NCBI GenBank assembly: GCA_900549455.1
Contig: UROM01000071.1
Span: 1-8,890 of the forward strand
From: an uncultured Collinsella sp.
GTDB taxonomy: Bacteria; Actinomycetota; Coriobacteriia; Coriobacteriales; Coriobacteriaceae
DNA: 8,890 nt
Direction: 5' to 3'
Under the pieces are notes generated by a model, which had not been told where the DNA came from, did no database searches, and saw nothing but the letters and a program-made list of their open reading frames with translations. Numbering within the stretch: position 1 is the stretch's first letter; each line of letters opens with the position of its first letter. Positions 1 through 6,401 of this stretch are shown here, in pieces. Position numbers and translations under genes: made by a program.

Positions 1-548
1 ACCGTGGTGCCCTGCGCGCGCACGGCAGCCATGATGAGGTTCTCGGTAGCACCCACGCTCGCGAACTCGAGCGTGACGGTGGTGCCGCGCAGGCCCTGGG
101 GAGCACTGGCGTTGATGTAGCCATGGGCGGTGTCGAACTCGACGCCCAGAGCCTCGAGACCCAGGATATGCATATCGATCTTGCGGGCACCCAGGTTGCA
201 GCCGCCCGGCATGGCGATCTTGGCGCGATGGAAACGACCCAGCAGGGGGCCCATCACAGCCGTGGAGGCGCGCATCTTGGCGACGAGCTCGTAGGGAGCC
301 TCCCAAGAATCAACCTGGGAAGTATCGATTTCGAGCGTGTGCTCATCGAGAACTTCGATTGTGGCGCCCATGCCCTTGAGTACCTTGCCCATAACGTGAA
401 CATCGGAAATATCGGGCACGTTCTGAAGCGTTGTCTTGCCCGGCGCCAGAAGCGTTGCAGCCATGAGTTTGAGTGCGGAATTCTTTGCACCCGAGACGGG
501 CACGGAGCCTCCGATGGCGTGGCCACCCTCAACGCGGATAATATCCAA
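1..548 (-). CDS. murA: UDP-N-acetylglucosamine 1-carboxyvinyltransferase (MurA), N-terminal part
   Basis: MurA transfers the enolpyruvyl group of phosphoenolpyruvate to UDP-GlcNAc, the first committed step of peptidoglycan synthesis, in the cytoplasm. I read 182 codons, and the C-terminal half or more lies beyond the left edge. The start is a TTG at 548, preceded by GAAAGGG with 6-base spacing; no in-frame ATG fits. The protein opens MDIIRVEGGHAIGGSVPVSG, and the conserved lysine of SGAKN is residue 22. RASTAVMGPLLGRF lies near 93-106. The PEP-binding, fosfomycin-target cysteine is present in the loop PGGCNLGAR (Cys117, codon at 198-200), and VGATENLIMAAV is near the edge. The frame is open throughout with no frameshift. 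The gene follows atpC in the same direction after 88 bases containing the atp terminator. The related enzyme AroA is less likely given the cysteine loop. Very secure. Confidence 0.95.
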   Translation of the reverse strand, partial: MDIIRVEGGHAIGGSVPVSGAKNSALKLMAATLLAPGKTTLQNVPDISDVHVMGKVLKGMGATIEVLDEHTLEIDTSQVDSWEAPYELVAKMRASTAVMGPLLGRFHRAKIAMPGGCNLGARKIDMHILGLEALGVEFDTAHGYINASAPQGLRGTTVTLEFASVGATENLIMAAVRAQGTT

Positions 549-554
549 GGTCTA

Positions 555-561
555 CCCTTTC
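555..561 (-). promoter_or_regulatory. Shine-Dalgarno site that sets the TTG start of murA
   Basis: On the minus strand the sequence GAAAGGG sits 6 bases before the TTG at 548-546. It is the only SD-like motif before the conserved MDIIRVEGG start, so it supports a non-ATG start for murA. Its upstream edge directly touches the T-run of the atp terminator (562-566). Confidence 0.7.
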
Positions 562-600
562 AAAAAGCATGCCCGGGGTGGCTGAGCCATCCCGGGCATG
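562..600 (-). terminator. Rho-independent terminator of the atp operon, between atpC and murA
   Basis: The arms CATGCCCGGG (568-577) and CCCGGGCATG (591-600) form a perfect 10-bp GC-rich stem. Three more inner pairs (579-581 with 587-589) form past one A/C mismatch on the transcribed strand. On the minus strand the hairpin is followed by C and then five T residues (566-562), the classic intrinsic-terminator layout for transcription leaving atpC. It lies 36 bases after the atpC stop. The T-run ends exactly where the murA Shine-Dalgarno begins, so it may also act as an attenuator for murA. Confidence 0.85.
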
Positions 601-636
601 ATGTGTTCGCAAATGGTCGAACGCCAAAACGTTTGA

Positions 637-1029
637 CTATTGGGCAAGCTTGAGCTTACACCATGCGATTTCATTATAGAGGTAGGCGCGGCGTGCATCA
701 TCCTCCGACAAATTACCCAGCTTCTCTTCAAAACCTTGAATATCAGCTTTAACCTTGTCGGCGTCGACGGTCGCCAAATCGCAAGCGCGCTCGGCGAGGA
801 CGGTCACGACATCGTCCGCAACCTGGGCATAGCCGCCGGCCACGGCAAACGTGTGGTCGACAGTGCCCATGGCCTTATCGGAAACGCGAACGTAACCGCG
901 GTCGATCGTGCAGATTTCGCTGGAGTGAGCAGGTAAAACGCCAAACTCGCCATCCGTAGACGGAATCGACACAAACGCAGCGTCACCCTCATAGGCGAGG
1001 CTCACGGGGCACACGATGCGGATACGCAT
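637..1029 (-). CDS. atpC: F1Fo ATP synthase epsilon subunit
   Basis: Epsilon is part of the central rotor stalk of F1; it joins gamma to the c-ring and in many bacteria restrains ATP hydrolysis through its C-terminal helices. The 130-residue product has the usual length. Residues 1-85 form the beta-sandwich domain, with the family signature DGEFGVLPAH at 26-35. Residues 86-130 are the charged two-helix domain (DADKVKADIQGFEEKL and following). The ATG at 1029 is 3 bases after the atpD stop, and GGAGGAG within the last atpD codons provides the SD, so translation is probably coupled. It is the last gene of the operon, and the terminator follows at 600-562. Confidence 0.95.
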   Translation of the reverse strand: MRIRIVCPVSLAYEGDAAFVSIPSTDGEFGVLPAHSSEICTIDRGYVRVSDKAMGTVDHTFAVAGGYAQVADDVVTVLAERACDLATVDADKVKADIQGFEEKLGNLSEDDARRAYLYNEIAWCKLKLAQ

Positions 1030-1032
1030 AAC

Positions 1033-2487
1033 CTACTTCTCCTCCATCTTGCGGGCGCGCTCACGCACGTCCTCAATCGTGGAGGCATAGCGGAATGCCT
1101 GCTCAGGCAGGTCATCGGCCTTGCCGTCGACAATCTCGGCGAAGGAGCGGACGGTATCCTCGACGCGGACGTAGACACCGGGGTTACCGGTGAACTTCTC
1201 GGCGACGTGGAAGGACTGCGAGAGGAACTGCTGGATCTTACGAGCACGGTTGACTGTAAGGCGCTGCTCCTCGGACAGCTCGTCCATACCCAGAATGGCG
1301 ATGATGTCCTGAAGGTCGGAGTACTCCTGCAGGAGCTCCTGGACCTTGACGGCGACACGGTAGTGCTCCTCGCCAACGATCGAGGGATCGAGGGCGTCGG
1401 AGGAAGACGCGAGCGGGTCGATGGCCGGGAACAGGCCGAGCGACGAAATGCTACGCGAAAGGACCGTGGTGGCGTCGAGGTGCGTGAACGTCGTGGCAGG
1501 CGCCGGGTCGGTCAGGTCGTCTGCAGGGACGTAGACGGCCTGGACGGAGGTAATGGAGCCCGTCTTGGTCGAGGTAATGCGCTCCTGGAGGTCGCCCATC
1601 TCGGTAGCCAGCGTGGGCTGGTAACCAACGGCGGACGGCATACGGCCCAGCAGTGCGGAAACCTCGGAACCGGCCTGGGAGAAGCGGAAGATGTTATCGA
1701 TGAACAGCAGAACGTCCTGGCCACGATCGCGGAAGTACTCAGCGGTGGTAAGGCCGGCCAGACCGATGCGCAGACGCGCTCCAGGCGGCTCGTTCATCTG
1801 ACCGTAGACCAAGCAAGTCTTGTCGATAACGCCCGACTCGCTCATCTCGAGATAAAGGTCGGTACCCTCACGGGTGCGCTCGCCGACGCCGGTGAACACC
1901 GAGGTGCCGCCATGCTCCTGAGCGAGGTTGTTGATGAGCTCCTGAATCAGAACGGTCTTGCCGACGCCGGCGCCACCGAACAGACCCGTTTTGCCGCCAC
2001 GGATGTAGGGCTCGAGCAGGTCGACGGCCTTAATACCGGTCTCGAAGATCTCGGTCTTGGTGGTGAGCTCGTCAAAGCGGGGCGCCGCGTGGTGGATGGG
2101 GTAGAACTCCTCCACCTCGGGCATAGGCTTGCCGTCGACGGGCTTGCCCATGACGTTCCAAATGCGGCCGAGCGTCTTGGGACCAACGGGCATCTTCATG
2201 GGCTCACCGGTATCGGTGGCGATGAGGCCGCGCTGCAGGCCATCGGTCGAGGACATGGCGACCGTGCGGACGACGCCGCCCGGAAGCTGGCTCTCGACCT
2301 CGAGGATCGTGCTCAGATGACCGATCGGGGTCTCGGCCTCGACCGTGAGCGCGTTGTAGATCGGGGGCACCGCGCCGTCAAACTTGACGTCGACGACAGG
2401 GCCGATGATTCGCACGATGCGACCATCACCGGCAGTCGTCTTCTTGGTGGCTTCCTCGACCGCAAGCTGTACGGTGTTATTAGCCAT
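1033..2487 (-). CDS. atpD: F1Fo ATP synthase beta subunit (catalytic)
   Basis: Beta carries the catalytic nucleotide sites of F1 and makes ATP from ADP and phosphate on the cytoplasmic face of the membrane. The 484-residue protein has the normal domain order: N-terminal beta-barrel (about 20-95), nucleotide-binding domain and C-terminal helical domain. The P-loop GGAGVGKT is at 171-178 (Lys177, Thr178), and the catalytic glutamate lies in GERTREG (Glu203). Walker B DVLLFIDN is at 258-265, GYQPTLATEMG at 288-298, and a DELSEEQ version of the DELSEED lever at 402-408. The usual STSRxLDP segment reads SSSDALDP (361-368), a mild variation. The start overlaps the atpG stop as TAATG, with GGAGG 7 bases upstream, so translation is probably coupled to atpG. 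Confidence 0.98.
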   Translation of the reverse strand: MANNTVQLAVEEATKKTTAGDGRIVRIIGPVVDVKFDGAVPPIYNALTVEAETPIGHLSTILEVESQLPGGVVRTVAMSSTDGLQRGLIATDTGEPMKMPVGPKTLGRIWNVMGKPVDGKPMPEVEEFYPIHHAAPRFDELTTKTEIFETGIKAVDLLEPYIRGGKTGLFGGAGVGKTVLIQELINNLAQEHGGTSVFTGVGERTREGTDLYLEMSESGVIDKTCLVYGQMNEPPGARLRIGLAGLTTAEYFRDRGQDVLLFIDNIFRFSQAGSEVSALLGRMPSAVGYQPTLATEMGDLQERITSTKTGSITSVQAVYVPADDLTDPAPATTFTHLDATTVLSRSISSLGLFPAIDPLASSSDALDPSIVGEEHYRVAVKVQELLQEYSDLQDIIAILGMDELSEEQRLTVNRARKIQQFLSQSFHVAEKFTGNPGVYVRVEDTVRSFAEIVDGKADDLPEQAFRYASTIEDVRERARKMEEK

Positions 2488-3395
2488 TACTGTTCCTCCA
2501 ATGCTGAGGCTCCGCCGACGATCTCGTTAATCTCGGTCGTGATCGAAGCCTGGCGCACGCGACTATACGTGCGGGTAAGGGTCGAGATGATCGCGGTGGC
2601 GTTTTCCGTCGCGGAGTGCATGGCCTTGCGGCGTGCACCCTGCTCGGCAGCCGCCGAATCGATCAGGGCCTGGTAGATGACCGTCAGGATATAAGACGGC
2701 ACAAGCTTGCCGAGAACATGCTCGGGAGAGGGCACGAACTCGAACGTGGACGAGATGCGCTTAGGGGCGTCGGTCTCGTTCTTACGCGGACCGTGGGCCA
2801 TAGCGATCATCTCGGGGTCGAGCGGCAACAGATGCTCGACGCGAAGCTCCTGATCCACGCGGTTCTTGGCGTGGTGGTAGACAAGCTCGACACGGTCAAG
2901 CTCACCGGCACGATACGCATCGCAGATATGAGAGGAGATCATGCGGGCCTGATTGAAATCGGGCTCGGAGGAGTTGCCCTCAAAGTGCATGACGACGTTT
3001 GCGCGGTCACGGAAATACGTGGCCGGTTTGCGCCCGCACGCGATGATCTCGCACTCGATGCCGTCGTTCGCCCAAGAAGCGGCGAGCTTTTCGGCCGTGC
3101 GCTCCACCGTCGTATTGAAACCGCCGGCAAGGCCGCGGTCCGAGGCAATAACGACAATCAGGCCATGCTTGACGCTCTCATGCTTCTGCAGCATGGGATC
3201 GGTGCCCGAACAGGAGGCGTCGCCGGCGACCGTCAACATGACGTCGGTCAGCGCCTCCTTATAGGGCTCGGCCTGCTTGGAGCGATCGAGGGCACGACGG
3301 ATCTTGGCCGTAGAGACCATCTCCATCGTGCGCGTGATCTGCTTGGTCGTGGTAACCGAGGAGATTCGCTTCTTAATGTCGCGAAGGTTGGCCAT
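2487..3395 (-). CDS. atpG: F1Fo ATP synthase gamma subunit
   Basis: Gamma is the rotating central shaft that drives the conformational changes of the alpha3beta3 hexamer. The product is 302 residues, close to the family norm of about 285-310. The N-terminal helix (MANLRDIKKRISSV..TRTMEMVSTAKIRRA, 1-35) and the C-terminal helix (about 245-302, including ENATAIISTLTRTYSRVRQ and TEINEIVGGASAL) form the coiled-coil shaft. The middle Rossmann-like domain carries VVIASDRGLAGGFN at 81-94. The ATG lies 5 bases after the atpA stop, with AGGAG in the end of atpA serving as SD. Its own stop shares one base with the atpD start. No oddities. Confidence 0.97.
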   Translation of the reverse strand: MANLRDIKKRISSVTTTKQITRTMEMVSTAKIRRALDRSKQAEPYKEALTDVMLTVAGDASCSGTDPMLQKHESVKHGLIVVIASDRGLAGGFNTTVERTAEKLAASWANDGIECEIIACGRKPATYFRDRANVVMHFEGNSSEPDFNQARMISSHICDAYRAGELDRVELVYHHAKNRVDQELRVEHLLPLDPEMIAMAHGPRKNETDAPKRISSTFEFVPSPEHVLGKLVPSYILTVIYQALIDSAAAEQGARRKAMHSATENATAIISTLTRTYSRVRQASITTEINEIVGGASALEEQ

Positions 3396-3400
3396 GGGGC

Positions 3401-4999
3401 TTAGTTCTCCTCTGATCCAGAAACATCCGAATGGTGCTTGGCCATGAACTGCTGCTTGAAGTCGCCGATGACGCGCAAGAGCTCAGCCTTGGTGTCATCA
3501 TCGATCTTCTTGGCGCGAACCTTGTCGAGCAGCGAGCCAAAGCCATTGTCCATGTACTCGATGAGCTCGGCACGGAAAGGCAGCACGTCGGCGATCTCCA
3601 GGTCATCCAGGAAGCCCTCGTTGCCAGCGAACAGCGTAACGATCTGCTCGCCAACCTCAAACGGCTTGTAACGCGGCTGCTTCAGGAGCTCTGTCATGCG
3701 GGCACCATGGGTCAGCTGCTTCTGAGTAGCCTCGTCGAGGTCGGAGCCGAACTGCGTAAAGCCGGCGAGCTCCTGGTACGAAGCGAGGTCCAGACGGAGG
3801 TTGCCGGCGACCTGCTTCATAGCCTTGGTCTGCGCGTCGCCACCGACGCGGGACACGGAAATGCCCACGTCGACTGCCGGGCGCTGGCCCTGGAAGAAGA
3901 GCTCGGACTGCAGGTAGATCTGACCATCGGTAATGGAAATGACGTTGGTCGGAATGTAGGCCGAGACGTCGCCGTCCTGGGTCTCGATGATCGGAAGAGC
4001 CGTCATGGAGCCATAACCGTTCTTCTTGGACATCTTGACGGCACGCTCGAGCAGACGAGAGTGCAGGTAGAAGATGTCGCCAGGATAGGCCTCGCGTCCG
4101 GGCGGACGATGCAGCGTCAGCGACATCTGACGGTAGGCCACAGCCTGCTTGGACAGGTCGTCGTAGATGACGAGCACGTGGCCGCCGGGGTTGGTCTCGC
4201 TGGCGGGCTTGCCGTCCTCGCCGTTGTACATGAAGAACTCGCCGATAGCGGCACCGGCCATAGGCGCGATGTACTGCATAGGGGCGGAATCGGCAGCGGT
4301 GGCCGAAACGATGATGGTGTAATCGAGCGCACCGTGCTGAGCGAGGGTCTCGCGGATGTTGGCAACCGTGGAGGCCTTCTGGCCGATGGCGACATAGATG
4401 CAGACCATGCCCTTGCCGCGCTGGTTGAGGATAGCGTCGATGGCGATAGCGGTCTTACCGGTCTTACGGTCGCCGATGATGAGCTCACGCTGACCACGGC
4501 CGATAGGCACCATGGAGTCGATGGCCAACAGGCCGGTCTGAACCGGCTCGCACACCGGGGTACGATCGATGACGCCGGGGGCCTTGAACTCGATGGGGCG
4601 ACGGTGCGTGGCGACGATGTCACCCAGGCCGTCGATAGGCTGGCCGAGCGGATTGACGACGCGGCCGAGCATGGCGCGGCTCACGGGGATATCCATAATG
4701 CGGCCAGTGGTGCGGCACTCGTCGCCTTCCTTGATGGAGTCGACGGCACCAAACAGAACGGCGCCGACCTCGTCACGGTCAAGGTTCTGGGCAAGGCCGA
4801 AGACGGTCTCACCGGTATCGGAGCTCTTGAACTCCAGAAGCTCGCCTGCCATGGCGCTCTTGAGGCCGGAGACGCGCGCGATGCCGTCGCCTACCTCGTC
4901 GACCGTTGAAACCTCATGCGTATCGACCGTCGCGGAGAGGCTCGTGAGCTGCTCCTGCAGTTTCTTGGCGATATCCTGGGCATTGAGGGTTTCGGACAT
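3401..4999 (-). CDS. atpA: F1Fo ATP synthase alpha subunit
   Basis: Alpha alternates with beta in F1, binds nucleotide in the non-catalytic sites and supplies the arginine finger to the catalytic sites. It has 532 residues, longer than the usual 500-515. Visible motifs are the P-loop GDRKTGKT (176-183), the Walker-B-region segment VLVIYDDLSKQAVAYR (275-290), RPPGREAYPGD (298-308), NVISITDGQI (352-361) and the arginine finger in ISVSRVGG (Arg384). Compared with typical alpha subunits there are about 12 extra residues (around 261-272, EDGKPASETNPG) just before the Walker B strand, plus a slightly long acidic C-terminal tail. The ATG overlaps the atpH stop as TAATG and is preceded by GGAGGTG, so it is likely translationally coupled. 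Confidence 0.98.
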   Translation of the reverse strand: MSETLNAQDIAKKLQEQLTSLSATVDTHEVSTVDEVGDGIARVSGLKSAMAGELLEFKSSDTGETVFGLAQNLDRDEVGAVLFGAVDSIKEGDECRTTGRIMDIPVSRAMLGRVVNPLGQPIDGLGDIVATHRRPIEFKAPGVIDRTPVCEPVQTGLLAIDSMVPIGRGQRELIIGDRKTGKTAIAIDAILNQRGKGMVCIYVAIGQKASTVANIRETLAQHGALDYTIIVSATAADSAPMQYIAPMAGAAIGEFFMYNGEDGKPASETNPGGHVLVIYDDLSKQAVAYRQMSLTLHRPPGREAYPGDIFYLHSRLLERAVKMSKKNGYGSMTALPIIETQDGDVSAYIPTNVISITDGQIYLQSELFFQGQRPAVDVGISVSRVGGDAQTKAMKQVAGNLRLDLASYQELAGFTQFGSDLDEATQKQLTHGARMTELLKQPRYKPFEVGEQIVTLFAGNEGFLDDLEIADVLPFRAELIEYMDNGFGSLLDKVRAKKIDDDTKAELLRVIGDFKQQFMAKHHSDVSGSEEN

Positions 5000-5475
5000 T
5001 AGGCTTCACCTCCGTACGAATTAGCAGAGTTTGCGAGGGTCTCCTGCGCGATGCGCAGCTGCGTCTTGACGGAAATGTCACGACGCTCGCCGCGGGCCTC
5101 GAGCACCAGGCCGCCCACGATAGACGGGTCGACCTGCTCGATAAGGAATACCTTGCGGCCGAAGTCCTGCTCGCATTTCTTAGTGATGGTTTGACGCAGC
5201 TCGTCGTCGAGCGGGATCGCCGTGGTGACGGTCACGCCCACTACATCCTCGTCTTCCTCGGCAACATACTTAAAGGCAGCTGCCACCTTGGGAAGAAGGT
5301 CGAGCTGGTCGCGCTTGGACATGGTGTCGAGCACGGCGATGATCTCGGGGCTGGCAGAAGCCAAGCGCTCGATCATCTCGAGGTCCTCGAACACATGGTT
5401 CTCGGCCTTAGCGGCTTCCAGAAGGGAGCGCGCGTAGGTCTCGAGCACCTTGTCCTGATAGCGGCTAGTCGGCAT
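4999..5475 (-). CDS. atpH: F1Fo ATP synthase delta subunit
   Basis: Delta caps F1 and ties it to the peripheral b stalk (the counterpart of mitochondrial OSCP). The 158-residue product is shorter than the usual 175-185. The N-terminal domain begins with the typical YARSLLEAAKAE segment (14-25). The C-terminal domain has VTVTTAIPLDDELRQTI (81-97) and the diagnostic VDPSIVGGLVLEARG (115-129), followed by a closing helix. By eye the missing 20-30 residues fall inside the N-terminal helical bundle, after about residue 51. The ATG at 5475 overlaps the end of atpF by 11 bases, with GGAAG/CAGGTAG-type SD sequence upstream. Identity is secure from the C-terminal motif and operon position. Confidence 0.93.
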   Translation of the reverse strand: MPTSRYQDKVLETYARSLLEAAKAENHVFEDLEMIERLASASPEIIAVLDTMSKRDQLDLLPKVAAAFKYVAEEDEDVVGVTVTTAIPLDDELRQTITKKCEQDFGRKVFLIEQVDPSIVGGLVLEARGERRDISVKTQLRIAQETLANSANSYGGEA

Positions 5476-6067
5476 TCAGGCTACCTGCTTCCTGGATGTA
5501 GCGCTCGATGAGCTTCTTCTGCTCGGCATCGTCCTCGAGCGCCTCGCCCACGATCTTGGTGGCGACGGCAACGGACAGGTCGGCGATGGAGCTCGCGGCA
5601 CCGGCGTAGATGGACTTGCGCTCGTCCTCGACGGTCGTATGGGCCTTGGCGATGATCTCCTCGGCCTCCTTGTGAGCAGCCTCGATGATACGGGCACGCT
5701 CGGACTCAGCGTCCTTACGGGCCTCGAGAACGATGTCGGCAGCCTGACGACGGGCGTCGGTGACGATCGAGTCGGACTCAGCGCGCTTGGCGATAGCCTC
5801 CTGCTTGGTCTTCTCGGCCTCGTCGAGGCTCTCCTCGATCTTCTTGCCGCGCTCCTCCATGGTTTTCATGATGCCCGGCAGGGCGACCTTGGCCAGCACG
5901 ATCCAGATAATCAGGAAGGCGATAAGCGCCGGGATGAACTCCGCCATCTTAGGGATGAGGATGTCCGCACCGGCGGCGCCGTCCTCGGCGAACGCGGAAA
6001 CCGGCATGAGCAGCGCGGCCGCGGACGCGGAGAGTGCGATCGCGCTCTTCTGGGATGAAAGATTCAT
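5465..6067 (-). CDS. atpF: F1Fo ATP synthase b subunit with signal-peptide-like N-terminus
   Basis: Subunit b forms the peripheral stalk that holds F1 still against the rotating c-ring. The 200-residue protein has a membrane helix at about 44-64 (FIPALIAFLIIWIVLAKVALP). A long charged coiled coil follows at about 67-175, rich in Glu, Lys, Arg and Ala, and then a delta-binding C-terminus. Unusually, residues 1-27 look like a cleavable Sec signal peptide: a short lysine-containing start, the hydrophobic run AIALSASAAALLMPV, and a VSAFA site before EDG. This would leave an N-out membrane helix, which matches the known topology of b. The ATG at 6067 has GGAG 8 bases upstream and lies 15 bases after atpE. 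Confidence 0.95.
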   Translation of the reverse strand: MNLSSQKSAIALSASAAALLMPVSAFAEDGAAGADILIPKMAEFIPALIAFLIIWIVLAKVALPGIMKTMEERGKKIEESLDEAEKTKQEAIAKRAESDSIVTDARRQAADIVLEARKDAESERARIIEAAHKEAEEIIAKAHTTVEDERKSIYAGAASSIADLSVAVATKIVGEALEDDAEQKKLIERYIQEAGSLNAD

Positions 6068-6082
6068 ACTTGACGCTCCGTG

Positions 6083-6277
6083 CTATTTAACGATCAGCGC
6101 GACAACGAAGCCGATCAGAGCCAGAGCCTCGCCGAAAGCGGAGCCCATGATGAAGACGGTGAACACGCGGCCCTGGACCTCAGGCTGACGGGCCATAGCA
6201 CCCGTAGCACCCAGAGCAGACAGGCCGATAGCAAGACCAGCGCCGATAACACCGAGACCGTAACCGATAACTCCCAC
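6083..6277 (-). CDS. atpE: F1Fo ATP synthase c subunit (rotor ring)
   Basis: Copies of subunit c form the membrane rotor ring that carries ions across Fo. The 64-residue product is short for the family (usually 70-85) because its N-terminus is trimmed. Helix 1 carries the glycine repeat GLGVIGAGLAIG (8-19). The polar loop is ARQPE (29-33), and helix 2 holds the ion-carrying carboxylate in FGEALALIGF (Glu50). The sodium-ring glutamine position of helix 1 is Ile17, and the residue after Glu50 is Ala, so proton coupling is inferred. The start is a GTG at 6277 with AGGAGG only 4 bases upstream. No in-frame ATG, GTG or TTG exists between it and the upstream TAA at 6302-6304. A 124-base spacer separates it from atpB. 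Confidence 0.95.
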   Translation of the reverse strand: MGVIGYGLGVIGAGLAIGLSALGATGAMARQPEVQGRVFTVFIMGSAFGEALALIGFVVALIVK

Positions 6278-6281
6278 GATT

Positions 6282-6287
6282 CCTCCT
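6282..6287 (-). promoter_or_regulatory. Strong Shine-Dalgarno of atpE
   Basis: AGGAGG on the minus strand is a consensus anti-SD match. It lies 4 bases before the GTG start of the c subunit, which is closer than the usual 5-9 bases. It supports the short 64-residue reading, because an in-frame stop lies only a few codons further upstream. A strong site here fits the need for many c subunits per complex. Confidence 0.6.
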
Positions 6288-6328
6288 TTGTCGTGCGTGT
6301 CTTATTTCACGCAGGATAACCTTTTTAT

Positions 6329-6364
6329 AACTGCCGGGCTCCATGGGTACGGGCACCGGCGGTT
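6329..6364 (-). other. Imperfect hairpin in the atpB-atpE intercistronic spacer
   Basis: On the transcribed strand AACCGCCGG (6364-6356) faces CCGGCAGTT (6337-6329), giving 8 pairs with one A/C mismatch and an 18-base loop. A second small dyad, TGCCTTA/TAAGGCA (6373-6379 and 6384-6390, 4-base loop), lies just downstream of the atpB stop. Neither is followed by a T-run, so they do not look like terminators. They could affect mRNA processing, stability or translation of atpE. The function is inferred only. Confidence 0.4.
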
Positions 6365-6401
6365 TAACGAATTGCCTTACCTTTAAGGCACGAACGGAAG
6401 A

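Noticed and set aside
361..368. Amino-acid variation at residues 361-368 of the beta subunit (SSSDALDP in place of STSRxLDP) as a possible functional defect.
   Set aside because: This segment varies between lineages (mycobacterial enzymes also lack the arginine, as I recall), and all catalytic residues are intact. The coordinates here are protein residue numbers of atpD, not bases.
605..634. A weak GTTCG/CGAAC dyad and an AAACGTTT palindrome between atpC and its terminator.
   Set aside because: The stem is only 5 bp and the palindrome is 8 bases, so both are within chance expectation for this length.
1207..4909. Long plus-strand reading frames of about 490 codons opposite atpD and atpA, and others opposite atpG and atpB.
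   Set aside because: They mirror conserved minus-strand genes in a GC-rich genome where stop codons are rare in antisense frames. They show no recognisable domains, and their composition (rich in Asp, Gly, Arg, Val and His) is typical of antisense shadows.
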